Below, one piece after another: positions 12,353 through 25,000 of a stretch of DNA of 64,000 bases. Position 1 is the stretch's first letter; each line of letters opens with the position of its first letter. Source of the stretch: Kingdonia uniflora (taxonomy: Eukaryota > Streptophyta > Magnoliopsida > Ranunculales > Circaeasteraceae); contig JACGCM010002624.1 of the NCBI GenBank assembly GCA_014058105.1, positions 124,001-188,000 of the forward strand, read 5' to 3'. The notes beneath the pieces are model-generated. The model worked only from the letters and a program-made list of their open reading frames with translations, did no database searches and was not told the origin of the DNA. A program made the position numbers and the translations under genes.

Positions 12353-13223
12353 TCACTGGCAGAAAATAACCTTTAGCTCCCGGGGCGAAGAACACTCGTG
12401 CCTAAGCGACGGACTATCGTGCGCAAACGTAAACGTTGCCGGACACGCCCGTTTGAAAAATTCCGAGTACCCGTTCGACCTACACGTCTGGGGACTATTA
12501 TAGTGGTTTCTACAACACAAATCATCGGTACCGTACGCTTCACACCCGCTTTTACACGCTACAACAGGTCCATTACTCGATGGATATCGAACTTGCAAGT
12601 TCGACGGACACGTCGATAGCAAATTAGCCATGCATCCAACCACGGGGCACACGCCTTTACCCTCGTGTGGGGTTACGGTCATCGGAATATTAAAGCCGTC
12701 TACTAGGCTAACCGTGTACGACGATAGATCGGTCTGACCTGGGCACATAAATAATATTGTTATTACAATTTTTGGTATACCACGATATATACAATTTTAA
12801 TGACGGTATATAAAAAAATTATAAAAAAGGTCGTAACATTTTGTTACCATGGTGGAGACTAAACTGTGCTAGTGAAGCAGGAGTGGCACCCCCGGCACCA
12901 GCACACTCGATCCGGTTCCCGCAATCGCCAGTAACGCAAGTGAAAAGGTTGTTGATACATGTGCACCCGGTGCGCGCCCACATTCGGCCAGACCACGGTT
13001 GAGTTGGGGCGGGGAATGAGCGGTGAGCGAGTGAGTCAAGATGGAAACCCCCTTGTTCGAGGACGGGGTTTCCTGAGTCGGGTTGGATTGCTGGCCATAC
13101 TGGGAATGGGCAGTTGTTGAATATCGTTAAAATCATCGGCATCGTCGCCTGGGTGATGCCGATGACTCTGATGATCACCAGAGTGATGATCATCAGAGTG
13201 AGGGAGGAGAGAGAGTGAGCCAT
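12353..13223 (-). CDS. Thaumatin-like protein (PR-5 family), secreted
   Basis: Two exons: 12848-13223 and 12353-12738. The intron splits a glycine codon (LHHG|QTD), where the family sequence continues without a gap. The product is 253 residues. It begins with a hydrophobic signal peptide ending near QATM and carries the family landmarks NNCPFPVW, CVTGDCGNRIEC, SLVDGFNIPMTV, LCCRNHYNSPQTC and SPRELKVIFC. I count 17 cysteines in the whole protein against the usual 16 of large thaumatin-like proteins; the spare lies in the CTC at about residue 90. The acidic-cleft Glu expected in the TLAEF region is Gln here (SLAQF). A TATAAATA lies at 13275-13282, about 50 bp upstream of the ATG. Family members act in the apoplast, some against fungi and some in development. 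The precise role is unknown. Confidence 0.93.
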
Positions 13224-13274
13224 GGGATTTGAGATTCAGTGAATTGTGACGAAGTTGTTGTAAGTATTAGTGAG

Positions 13275-13282
13275 TATTTATA
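13275..13282 (-). promoter_or_regulatory. TATA box of the thaumatin-like gene
   Basis: TATAAATA on the minus strand, 52 bp before the start codon at 13223. The spacing fits a short plant leader. Confidence 0.6.
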
Positions 13283-13299
13283 ATCTCGAGGTTTTGGTA

Positions 13300-15440
13300 A
13301 AGTTTGTGAGTTCACGTGGATGAGGCTTTTGGTGTTTTGTAACTATAGAGGCGCGACGTGGTGGAACTGTTTTGTTTTGTTTTGTTTTGCCAAATGGTTT
13401 GACTCTTTTGGTATGGTGTATGATGTTGCGATGGACGGATGGATGCTTGCTTAAATTGATATCTCGAGAATAATTGACGGATGAAGATTGAAGTTATGTT
13501 ACGAAACGTCGAGCAGGGTGTGAGTTTGTCTGAGTATTAGTGAACTTGAACGTCTTATTGCTAAAACTTAAACGACTAGTTTTTTAAGGCCCTGTGCGAA
13601 AAATAAAAGCAGGTCTTTTTTACTTGAATATTTTTATTTATTTATTTTAGGGATTTTTTTTTTGTATTTGTAGGACTATTTAGATAATTGGGTTTGGTTT
13701 TGTGACTTTTGTCTACTCTTAAGTTGAATCTGAACTGGGTTGGACTTGATGTATCTTTTTTTGGGGACATAGGCAACAAAAAATCTTCGTCTTTGGGTCA
13801 TTTTCTTTCAGGTCATCTGTCGTTGCACATGTTGCACACCCCCATGGTTGGGCTTGAGTGTGAGGCTGCAATTTACAGGGAAGTTAGAGTCTCACATTGT
13901 TGGATCTGTTAAGATGGTGAATCAAAGTTAGTGCCACAGCAAGTAAAGATGTAGTCCAACACAATGATATAAGGAGATACGGACTATTAAACTACAACAA
14001 CAACAACCCACACCTAACCTAACCTACCGTGAAAGTTTTTTAGCTTACGTTGACTTGATCGACTGCAGAAGGAAAATGGCATGAGTTGTTGATTTAACCA
14101 CCCTTTCCCATTGGATCGTGCTATTTCTGATGTGCTGGAATGCATTTTTTGGCCCAGACAATTTATTTTGGTAAAGGTCAATATAATCGCTTTAGCGCCT
14201 AAAAGTGATTAATATGTGAAATTGAGTGGAAGCCATTCTGAAAAAGAGTTTTTGATGTACAATTTTTCTTGAACAAGGAATAAAAGAAGCAATCTTTTCT
14301 CCGAGGATTCAACACGTTAGCGTTTCCTTTTGGAATCACTTTACTAATTGAAGAAAAAGAACTAAAAGCGATTACAGCTCGAAAACTTTTAGCCCAATAC
14401 AATCTAGTAGTGTCGATTATTCGATAAGTATTCGATATGTGCTTGATGCAGCTTCACATATACAATTTTTTTGGGAATAAAGGCTAAAATGGAAGATATG
14501 CCAAGCACTTCCACAACAATTCAAGAAAATATAGCGTAAAACCTAAAAAAAAACAAGCGGAAAGCCTTTATGAAATCACAATCATTCCTTCTTAGCGTAC
14601 GAAGACTAAAACTTTTCGGTAAAGGAATCACAATCATTCCTTCCTAACGACGTTCAAAATTGTACCTTCTACGGCTCAAATTGATACCCAAAACACACCA
14701 ATAGTAATGAATCGTTTTTGAGCAACTATATTTTGGGTTTTGGCTCAGGCAGAGGAGATAATATTAGAACTGGAGGTAAGTAGTAGCCCCAAGATCTTAT
14801 ATTTTGAGGTGCAAGGCTCAATGTGTCCAATGTGAGACTAAATATCTCAACTGGTCGAAAACATGCATCTAAATACAGGGAGTCCTTAGACGGTTACCAT
14901 GTTCCACTCTGCTCGGTCTTTCCTACCACCGCGCTAGACTAATTTTATACGCCAACGGTGACGTAAAATTCGTGCAGTTGGATCGATTAATGATGGTCTT
15001 AGGTGCACCATAAATAATCTCATTATCAAACTCATTGTTTAAATTCGATAATGACAGTGCTCCTCTCATGGTTTGCCACCCCATGTGAGCAGTTCTTGAA
15101 GATTGTGACCTCTAATAGAAGTAATATTTCTTGGAGAGTTGAGAAAGACATGCACACCAACACCATCTTAATTTTACCAATATTTCATTGGTGCTGAGTG
15201 TTTTTTGATCAAAATGAGGTAACTTTTGCAAGTTTTAGTAGATTTTTGATTCTGGGGTGGTCTTGTTTTGCATTATATAACTTGGCAACTTGACATTGTA
15301 CAAGATTTCTGAAAGATAAGTGGTATTGACACTGTGGGGTTGAAGGAAAAAGGTAGGAAATTCTTAAACTTTTGAGTTTATGGTCATGTTAGGATATATA
15401 TTCATTGATAAAGATGAGATTTTGTTGATGTTTTAGTAAG
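13300..15440. other. Intergenic DNA with an LTR-derived scrap
   Basis: No gene is supported. At about 14785-14855 the minus strand repeats the phrase TTGAGATATTTAGTC...CCTTGCACCTCAAAATATAA known from the LTR-like segment at 8.5 kb. A phrase 'aatcacaatcattcctt' occurs twice, at about 14575 and 14628. The remainder is AT-rich and featureless to me. Confidence 0.45.
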
Positions 15441-15473
15441 TGTATGCGTTGGGGATGTGATTTTGGGGTAAAG

Positions 15474-16247
15474 ATGAGATCTTTGGTGTTTTTAGGCATT
15501 GGTTTAGGCCTAGTTCTTGGTTTGTGTTTTATAGGTCTAGTTGCAGAGCTTTACTACTTGTTATGGTGGAAGAAGAGAGTTACAAATAAAGATATTGAGG
15601 AGGATTCAAGCACTAGTTCTTCAAGAGAGATTAGAGAGATCTCTTATTTGTTATGTTGGAGAAAACCATCTTCTTTAAGTTTGACTACCACGGCTTTAGA
15701 CCCCCAAGTACAAGATGTTCAGATTGAGTTGATCAACCCAAACTCAGATAAGGATTTTGTGGCGAAACCGTTTGGAGAAGAGGATGCATCGATCGAAAGA
15801 GAACTGATGAGATTGCATGGCCTATCAGGTCCTACTAGACTTCTCTTTACCATTAAGGAGGAAACGAAGGAGGATTTGGAGTCTGAAGATGGGAGATCTA
15901 TAACTCATAAGAGCAAGTGTTTGAATGACTTTCTTGTGGCTGTTGATACCCCTTTTTTAACACCAATGCCTTCTCCAATCCCTTTGAGTCCAATGGAGAG
16001 TTATAAACAACAAGGGTTTAATCCACTTTATGAGTCTTCATCGAATATTGAGATGAGCAAGATCAAATCTTCACCTCCTCCAAAGTTCAAGTTCTTATTA
16101 GAAGCCGAGGAGAAACTTTACAGGAAAACACTTATCGAAGAAGCAGGGAAAAAACTTCATCCCCTTTTACCTCAATATTCTCATTCAAGTACTCCATCAC
16201 AGGTACTTCCACTGGCTTCGTCTCCCTACAATGTTCACCCCAACTAA
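15474..16247 (+). CDS. Plant-specific single-pass membrane protein, function unknown
   Basis: An intronless frame of 257 residues from the ATG at 15474. An in-frame ATG at 15444 would add ten residues, but 15474 has an A at -3 and puts a hydrophobic stretch (FLGIGLGLVLGLCFIGLVAE) right at the start. It is followed by LYYLLWWKKR, a typical positive stop-transfer border, so the protein is probably anchored by its N-terminus with the rest in the cytosol. The soluble part is acidic and serine/proline-rich, with LLCWRKP, ERELMRLHGLSGPTRLLFTI and TPFLTPMPSPIPLSPME. The C-terminal part has FKFLLEAEEKLYRKTLIEEA, a likely helix. I recall similar unnamed proteins in other plants but no function. Confidence 0.8.
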   Translation: MRSLVFLGIGLGLVLGLCFIGLVAELYYLLWWKKRVTNKDIEEDSSTSSSREIREISYLLCWRKPSSLSLTTTALDPQVQDVQIELINPNSDKDFVAKPFGEEDASIERELMRLHGLSGPTRLLFTIKEETKEDLESEDGRSITHKSKCLNDFLVAVDTPFLTPMPSPIPLSPMESYKQQGFNPLYESSSNIEMSKIKSSPPPKFKFLLEAEEKLYRKTLIEEAGKKLHPLLPQYSHSSTPSQVLPLASSPYNVHPN

Positions 16248-17769
16248 AGATACAAAATGGGTTTTATTTTCTTCATTGGTCTTTCAAATTTGTAGAGTTT
16301 ATTTGAGATTAGTAAAGATTTTAACTTTCTTATGGTTCAATATTACAATTCCAAGATAAACACCATTTCCTGTAATCTAAGTTGAGTGTTGGTCTGATTG
16401 CAATATTAGACACTTGTTATCCATCTTCATGTCTCTTAGTAATCTGAAAGCTATAATCATCCATGTCTGTTGGTTGCTGATGTTGTTTACCTGAAAAAGT
16501 TGTATCTAACACTTAATCTTTGTTCTTTCTCACTGTTTCATCCAACTTTTAGCTAACTATGTAAAAAAGTATTATTGCCATGATCTTCTTCTTATGCCAT
16601 TGTATCTACCAAGAAACTAAAATACACATATTCCCCTAAATTTTGTATGGTCCATGAAAATATTGTATGGCCCTATATATAATATATTCATGAGATGGTG
16701 ATTGCTCTTTTTGTGCTTTGTGGGGTTTCTCAAATTATGTCCTTGATAGGTGTTGTTCTCCTTGGCCTAAAGTTATCAGTTATCACCAAAGTTCGAGTAT
16801 ATCATCCTTCCTGTCTGCCTGCCTGCATATTGCCGGTTAGTAGCTGAGCGAGTTTGAATTGATGGGGTCTTGAAGCATGTTCTTCCTTCCAAACATGTGG
16901 TATTTCTTTCAATGCCAATTATCATGTTACAATGGTATGGAGCTTTGTATACATACAGCTAATTGTGGGGTATTTTTAGTAGAAGATGATTAGTTTTGAA
17001 TGGTTGAGATGTGGTGATGAGAAATGCTTTTGGTCTTTTTGCTAAACAACAAGATGAGATGCAATTCCTACTTTTAGTTTTCAAATGCAAAGTAAAACTG
17101 AAAGGTGCAGGCTTCTCTTAAAGAATCAGTTTGAACTCTTTTGAGTTTTAAATGCAATTGAAAGATTACCTTCTAGCATTAGATTAGAAGGGACTGATGT
17201 AGTGAGGTCCCCTACAAGTTACAAGTTAGACATGTATATAAATGTGTATGTATGTATGAGAAAGAGAGATTCTATACAATTAAGACAAAGAGAGATTCTA
17301 TGCAATTAAGACGGGCCACGGGCCTTAATAGATGCACGGTTAATGCAAAAGCTGACCTTGATAGATGGTGAAGAAGACTAGAGGCTCAGTTTGGTTCGTT
17401 GCAAGTACGATGCAATGCAAATTCGATGTATTGATTTGCATTGCATTAAAAGTTGGGGGATTTTTTTTAAGCAAGAATGCAATGTACAAACTGAGTCGTA
17501 CATCGATCAAAGACAAAGGCAAAAATAAAAAAAGGGCACACACTTAAAAGTGTTCATGCTATCCGTAAATCATTTACTTTTCTCTCTGTGATCATGATGG
17601 ATCACGCGGTCATTACGATGCCTACGTAGGCGATCGTTTCTCCACCTCTCATGACCATTTTTTTTATTTTAGTTATTTATATTTATTTAATTTTAATTGC
17701 ATTATAATTATGAAAAATCTCTTAATTGGAGTCTAGCTAGGGTTTCTATTTTTGCTAGGTCTAATCTAA
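16248..17769. other. Intergenic DNA, simple repeats only
   Basis: The first 200 bases are probably the 3' UTR of the membrane-protein gene. 'agagattctat' with 'caattaagac' occurs twice in tandem at about 17268-17311. I see nothing else that can be named. Confidence 0.4.
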
Positions 17770-18020
17770 GCTTGGGTGACATTCGCTTTTTCACCAAGTC
17801 AGACTCAGAGGTCTAAGTCTGAGTCTGTTCAGTGATTTGGACTAACTCATCGCACCTAAAGGTGTTATTTTTTTGCACAGACTTATATTTTTTCACTTAA
17901 AACTGCCATCTCCATTCATATTCAATATGATATATGAGTGTGAGTATATTTTTCTCTTCACTCAGACTCAGATCAAGTTAGACTCAAATCAACTCAGAGG
18001 CAAAATAATAAAGGACCCCT
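17770..18020. mobile_element. hAT-like MITE, copy 1
   Basis: About 250 bp that match the element at 56103-56400 along their length. It has the same left end (gctttttcaccaagtcagac), the same subterminal CAGACTCAGA repeats on both sides in opposite orientation, and the same right end (gaggcaaaataataaaggacccct). The end AGGGGTCC/AGGGGCC and the T-run behind it are typical of hAT-type MITEs. The left end is worn, and a clear 8-bp target duplication was not found. Confidence 0.65.
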
Positions 18021-18428
18021 TAGTTTATTTGGGTAGAGTTTGTTTAAGAGAGAAATGCTTATCCATAGAGAGTGTGATGTAGGGTTTAAGATAAAACTCA
18101 TAAACCATTGGTCTTTTGGCATTTATTTTATGCGATTAAGAGCGATTTAATAATCGAGTTTTAGTTTTAGATTAACTGTGATTGTTAGAAAAAACTTTCA
18201 CTATATTTATTATCAGATCACCATTAGAATCACCACTCCATTCGCTCTCATCTCCTTTCCTCTTTTATTCCTCCTTTCATCTCCTCCCACCCCGTCTCAT
18301 TCTCTTTCCCCAATTCAAAGCTCCTACCATTAATACTGTTCGAGACGACGAAATCCATCTACACACCACCCCATCATTAACCAGTGAATCCTATTCTCAA
18401 GGACCAACAATCCAAAACTTTATGCTTA

Positions 18429-18429
<1 letters not shown>

Positions 18430-18463
<34 letters not shown>
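18430..18463. repeat. Poly-A run of 34 bases
   Basis: An uninterrupted A34 upstream of the mS37 leader. It may be the tail of an old retro-insertion, but no element body is recognisable to its left. Confidence 0.8.
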
Positions 18464-18465
<2 letters not shown>

Positions 18466-18638
18466 GGAAATCACCATCCATATTAATTTAGGTCCCCAAA
18501 AACAAAATAAAAACTTCTCTTCCACTCTCACTTCGCAGAAAATAAATTTTCCCCAGAAAACTTATTTCTGCAACAACGTAGAAATTAGAAAACCTCTCTC
18601 TCTCTCTCTCTTTGAGAATCGAAATCTTCTTGGGGAAG

Positions 18639-19926
18639 GTAAACCCTAATTTACGATTCAAAACCCTAATTTGTGTTTATTGTTTCATTTGAAAACCCTA
18701 AATTGATATTATCTAATTTGTTCTTCTCTTTGTATTTGCTTCATCTTTGAATTGTAGAGTGATGTGTTTGTTAGTCAAATGTGATTGTTTACTTTGATTT
18801 GGATGAAATCTGAGAAGAATTTACCAAGTTTTAGTGGCATTTCGGCCAAAAATTAAGCTAGAAATAAAAAAAAAGGATTTTTTTGGGTAAAAATAAGTGT
18901 TTGTGAAGATTTGGGATTTGGGGATGGGAGGAAGATTGATGGGGTGGGTGAGGGCCTGATGTTTCATTTAGAAGGGCAGAGTCGAAGTATAGTGTTGAAC
19001 AAGTGGGGGTAAAAGTTGAGTTTTGTGGTGGCTAACTCAATGGAGTAAGTTATAGTGATTTCGATATTGTAAAAAGTTGTGTTAGATGTGTGTAATTGGG
19101 CGTAATGTATCGTGTGAAGGATGGTGGATTGGAGAAGTTTAAGAGGGTGGTTAGTGCTAGAGTGTTTGTTTTTTGTTTGAATAAGGGCATTCCTTGACGG
19201 GTTACCTAAAGTCAGACTTGTGTTGTTTTGTGTAATGAAGCCAAGCTAGTCATAAGAGCGCTCCAAAATGGTTGTATTTTTTGGGTGGAGTTTGAAATCA
19301 GTCATTAAGACTATCTCTGGGAGAGTCTTAAAACTGGGGTTGAGTTGCTTAAGTCAAAAAGTGCTGCAAATGGATGGGTTGCTCGGAGTGACACCCAACT
19401 GCTAGAACTGAGACCCGTGCTCATAACTTGCATACATCGCACACCTATGTTTTAGGTGCGAGTGTGTTATTTGGGGTTTCATTGCAGGTATTTGGAGTTC
19501 AAGTTATAACAAAAGATGCCTAAGAATTAGGTGCGTGGAGCTTTTAAATCCCATATTAACCCTAAAGAGAGCCCCGGAGATGAGGCTCTGCTCGAGGAGA
19601 AGTGAGACTGGTCTCACTTGGATTGCTAGAACGAGCCCAGAGACGAGGCTCTGTTGGAGCCTGGAGATGCTTTAATAAAAACAATAGCTGTAACGTAGTA
19701 TCGAGGTTTTCTTGCATTTCCTTTCCACCTCTTAACAAAAAATAAGTATAACAAGGAATATAACCCTTGTCAATTTTTCTAGTTTTTATATGAGTTGTAC
19801 AACTCGAATTATGAACATAAGCTTATTATTATTTATGTGATTGCCGATTGGGGATAAGAATTTTGGAGTTTTCCTTGTTTTTCTGTTACGGTGTATTTAT
19901 TTGCTGCAGTTTTTGTATGTGTGCAG
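18639..19926 (+). other. Leader intron of the mS37 gene
   Basis: The sequence runs from GT at 18639 to AG at 19926. A CT-rich leader (18593-18612) ends in TGGGGAAG just before the donor. The intron holds a possible worn MITE between about 19257 and 19670, with ends like AAGAGCGCTCC and, inverted, AAAGCATCTCC. The ATG at 19841 of an overlapping frame lies inside this intron and is not used. Confidence 0.55.
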
Positions 19927-19942
19927 GTTGAAGGTATTACAA

Positions 19943-21182
19943 ATGGGGCGTAAAGCAGCTGGATTGTACATCAACTCCAAGAAATTGGGTGGCAATATTC
20001 GACAGCCGTGCATGAAAGAGATGATAAGTTTTCTCAACTGCTTGTCTCTGAACCAACATAATGCTGAAAAGTGTGGACAAATGAAGGATGTCTTAGTTTC
20101 TTGTATGGATAATCAGGTTTGCAACATTTAGTTACCTATTTACAATATAGCATTGTTTCTTATATGCTATTAGAATTTTTCATGTAAGCTGATTTTTCTT
20201 CTGAAAACTAATTGGTATGGGTGCTTATTTAAAGGGTAAACTGTATTGATTTTGAAAATGAAAAACTGATATAGATAAAAGTCTATATCAGAGCAAAACA
20301 ATGTTTCCCTGATTTTTCACACTTTGCTAAGGCATCCTTGGTGATATCCTTGGATGTTTTTCGATCCTTGCAACCATAGTTATCTACATCAACTGTTACT
20401 CCATCCAAAGTATCTACGTCACTGTTTGAAGACGATGATCCTTTTGACCCTGAGCTTCAGCTAAACCGTCACACCCATTTACTTTCAATGCCTCATTGTA
20501 TACATGGCAATTCGGGAACTTAGTGTCACGCAGTCACTGTTTGATAAGTACCTATCTGTCAACTTTGAGTAATCCTCTTGATTACAAATTTCTAATTTCC
20601 TTTCACGGGAGCAAGTCTTTCGATTTTCATCCATAGTTGGCATTTTCATAGCTCAGTCCTGGCTTTACTATTTTTGTCAAAGCAAAAAATTGAATCTTAT
20701 TAATGATGATTTTTTTTTACCAATTAATTCGCATTTAAAATCATTTCTTAACGCCCATTCCATCTAAGGCTTCAACCCCATTCCTAGTGAAGGTAATATT
20801 AGTGTAATAATGCAATTTCAATCAACATGGTTGCACATCTTTCCCCATCTCTTTACAGTTTACGTAAACAACAATTGACTTATCATATATCTGATATAGC
20901 ATTATAGCATTGCAATTAAATGCAACCTTGCCAATATGATGAATTCATTGTGTGCCTTAATTACCAGCAGCGGGAATGGTACAGAAAGGCGAAACCACTG
21001 TCTTGGTTCTTTAATCTATTTCGCTTTTATAGTTTCGTTTTTTTGCAAATCTGACAAGAAGTGTTATGGTCTCTTCCAATAATACGTTTCTGTCTCTATT
21101 ACTGCAGGCTAAGCAAGCCAAAAACCCATGGGGAAGCATCAACTACCATCTACAGAGGCTGAGCAGAGTTGCAAAGAAATAG
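19943..21182 (+). CDS. Mitochondrial small ribosomal subunit protein mS37 (MRP10/CHCHD1 type), twin CX9C protein
   Basis: Coding exons 19943-20116 and 21108-21182 give 82 residues. A non-coding leader exon probably ends at 18638 (donor gtaaac) and joins the acceptor at 19926. The protein has a basic start MGRKAAGLYINSKKLGG, then two CX9C pairs: CMKEMISFLNC (residues 23-33) and CGQMKDVLVSC (44-54). This coiled-coil-helix pattern is folded by the Mia40 oxidative import route in the mitochondrial intermembrane space. The tail NPWGSINYHLQRLSRVAKK matches the NINYH...RL signature of yeast Mrp10, a mitoribosome small-subunit protein. The identification rests on that tail and on size; other small CHCH proteins such as COX assembly factors usually lack it. 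Confidence 0.82.
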
Positions 21183-21189
21183 ATGTGCA

Positions 21190-22083
21190 ATTGTTTAGTG
21201 TATTTCACTAGCTATTTTTGTGGATTATTTTTTGTTCTATCACATAAGAATTCCAGTTCTTCCCCGATTGTGTTTTGAGTAAATTTTAGGTTTTTTTGTG
21301 TGATTATTTTGAAATAATACTCTGTCCATTCACGATATGGTTAACCTAGAATAGACAAATTTAGTTGTTCTTGTAAGGTGTCCATGAAAGGCATCACAGA
21401 CCACTAATGTATTGTCCCACTTATTCACCTAGCCACACGTAAACTCAAATTTTTAGATGTTTCCTAAGCAATAGTTTGGAAATAATGGGTAAATATAGTT
21501 AACTGAAAGTGATTATTGCTATATAAGGGGCATTACAAAAGTGGTTTTATCTTCCTTGAGTACATCCTGAAGCCACCAAAGGGGAGAGCCACACCAGTAG
21601 ATCTAGTGGCAATCTAATGAGCAACTGAAAAAGTGTATTGGATGGTTGAGAATATTGTTTGCTATGCGCAAAGTCACAAACTAAGTTCATGAAAAAGAAA
21701 AAGAAAAAGAAAGAAAATCTAACCCGTAAGGATAGAACAATTTCTATAAGAATAAGCATTCAAAAATGTATGTGTACATAGTTTTTAAAGTACAACTTGA
21801 TGTTATTTCTTGCAGCAAAACTACACTCGGAAATTGTAGAACTGGAGAGAGCTGTTTTAACTCGGCTAACCTCCATGTTGGAGCCACCCCGCTACAATCT
21901 CTGCCAAATAATAATAACCACAAAACCCGAAGCTGGTGCAAATCCAACTTCTGCCATCAATCAAATTCAAATACCACGACAACGTTGCTCAATAAAAAGC
22001 GGTTTCAACTTTCCACCTAAATCCAATCTGTTAACTACAGCTAGCTCAATTTCTGTGAGTAATCAAAACCTGATAGCAGGTTC
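21190..22083. other. Convergent intergenic region between mS37 and GGB
   Basis: This holds the 3' UTRs of two genes that point toward each other. Overlapping open frames at 21766-22180 cover the GGB 3' end on the wrong strand and are not genes. No repeat was recognised. Confidence 0.5.
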
Positions 22084-25000
22084 TCACCTATTAGCAGCGG
22101 CAATATCCACTATCCCGAGCTCAATTAAAAGCGGTTTTACACCGGGTTCTTCCAAAAGGCTAAATGCAGATATCCCGTAGTAAGAATGGTAAAGATCTGG
22201 CAGATTCTCGGGAAACTTACCAAAGCCACCATACTGACAGACAAAGAAATTAAAATTTACGTATTAGCAATTATTAGCCAAGTAAATCAAAGATAGTTGA
22301 ACATCAAATAATGTTAAACCTATTTATATTTAGCACGCGGTGCGTGAAGATGCAGGCAGGAAACCAACAATAACAAACTCAACTAAATCTCATACACCGA
22401 AACTGAGTTAGTCAGATTAAATATGAGATCTCAGTTCCCTGCACACCTTCATGGACTTTTGGAAATCTACACGTGATGAAAATATATTATTAATTCTCGA
22501 AATATAAATTTAGCAACATATTCTGGAGTCATAAAAGGTACATTCATACTTTCCACAATGACCTCAAGTTTGTAGTAGTCAGATAATGATATTATCTAAT
22601 CCTTTATATATTTATATAACTACTCAAGTATTGAGAACAAAAGGTACCTTGGACTGACAGGTAAACAAAAATTCACGCAAGCATCCTTTGTTAAAGAAGT
22701 TTTGGGCACCCAACATTCTTAAAACACCGCCAACCCTGCAAAAAAACACAGTATGGCATTTGTAACTTCACAAACCGATGAAAAAAGGATCAGCTGCATC
22801 ACAAAAAATAAAAATAAAATATAACATTCTAAACTTCCAGAAGGTACGCCAAGTTTACCAAAATGCATAGCATGTGTCACTAATCTTATTGGTTCTACCT
22901 TGAAATCCACCATCCGGTGCTTGTCTCTGCAGCAGGAGAAGGAAGGTGTCAGAGTGCACAATATTTGCTCAAATACAAAATCTAAGGTGGCAGTAGTGGA
23001 GGTCCATCTGATGTGGAAGTTAAATGACTACGAGAAGGGTATAGCAATCCATCTCATTACGATTCACAAGCATTTCTTTAAGTGGATTTTTTTTTGTAAA
23101 TAACGATGACGATATTATTTCTTGCATAGATTGTGATATATCGTATAACATGTTATTGCAAACATGTCACCACGTAATGGGTGGTGATCGTATTCGTTAG
23201 AACGTCCGTCACAAATGTTTTGTAACTGAAGTTTTTATGATTTGACAAGAAAAGACCTGCAGACACCATTCAAGCAGCAATGGCACGTTGATGATGGATG
23301 ATAAAGTACTTCTGGACATAAGGTTTTCTTCAATGAATCCCATCAAACGAAGAGCTGCAACCGCGCAATATGTTGCACCACCTGAGCCACTAAGACGAGC
23401 GTGGATGGTAAGTATCTCCAGGGGTAATCAAAGCTACAGAATGCTCAAGGAAAAATGCAAACTTCCATATGGATGCAGCTGACGCAGATTTAAAATAGAA
23501 TAGATACATCAACCATTGTTATCCAACCAAACACCATTAGACGCAAAGGTGGATGTACATCGAGGTACAATAAACAATACTGTAAAATTATAATAGTATC
23601 CTGTGGATGTAAAACCATTGCAATTATTCATGACTTTCACCAACTCATTGATAATTTCTACTTCGTTAGTTTTACCCAAATCATTACTAATTGTTTTGTT
23701 AGATAAATAGTTCCAAACTTACTGAAACCATGTACCAATTAAATCCCAGGAGTCTGATGAATCTATGGATTTCAGTATTTTTCAAAAAGAAACCTTATAA
23801 TTGAAAAACTTTATGGTTAGCCCTCCACCCTCCCTCTCTCTGCTTTTGTTGCTTATTCACCTCTGCTCTTTGTATCTTCCATGAGTAAGCGTCTACTAGC
23901 CAGTTTAGCTGGTAAGGTACCAGGAAGTTACCAGAACCTGAGATGATTGCCGCAAGCAGCATCTTGAGTTACTAATCTCATAAAAAACGAGTTACCAAAA
24001 TCTTCCCGAGGGTCTTCTTATACATCTGTTGTTTGATTATACATTATAGACTGTTAAATGTATTCAGACTACTTTTTATTATAATTAAATTGATCGGCCA
24101 TACATACATAGGTCCTCTTTCATTCAATTTATCAGCTGTAAGCCTATAACTCAATAGGGGTGTGATATCCCTATTTTCTGTATCAATAAAAAAATGGCAG
24201 CTCTCTAAAATTTTCCACGAATACACTCTCTTCAGTAGTCTGTAATGTTTTTTTTTTTCTTGATCCACTTCTTGTTTCTGCTCTTTTCTTCATCAACTAA
24301 TCTCTTATTTTGAAAACAGTTTATTAGAGAACATCTAGGCAATGATCTACTTTGCGCTCATACCAATTCACTTTAAATTCTGCCATGCGTTATACCTAAA
24401 AACTTCTAGACCACTCTTAATCCTTTCAGGCAAACTACCAATTAACTATTTATGCCATTTCAATGCACATTGCCCATCAGATTAACTTGGTGAATGCGTA
24501 GGAAAAAATATATTAAAAGGGAAATAAAAAAATTCGTAATCTGCTTACCATGAGATTCTGAGCATGGCACCAATCCAAAGCCACCATCATATGACTACAG
24601 GCAAAAGTTTACCAGTTAGGAAACATAGAGCAAGAGCTAATGGAATTACAAGAGACTTCATATCAAAAGATTATAGATATTTGTACGTCTCTAGGTATGC
24701 GAAAACCTAACATTTTTGGTTGATTGTCGTAGAATGTCATCAATAGACATAATATCCCCAGGTGGGTACGTTGAGAATGGAGATCAATTGAGGTACACGA
24801 GAGATCCGTGTTTTCATGTCTCACGAGATGTTACATGATTAATCAGAAAAAGATTGCAGCTTCGAAAATGATTATCCAAAAAATTGCATGTACCTGACAA
24901 CTCAATATATACTTCTTGGCTTTCTCTCTGTCAATTCCTTTCCAGTTATCCAACATAGAGCAGATGGCAGCTGGAACATTAACTCTACTAAATAAATAAA

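Noticed and set aside
21766..22180. Two plus-strand frames of 84 and 127 codons
   Set aside because: They overlap the last GGB exon and its 3' UTR on the opposite strand and have no motif.
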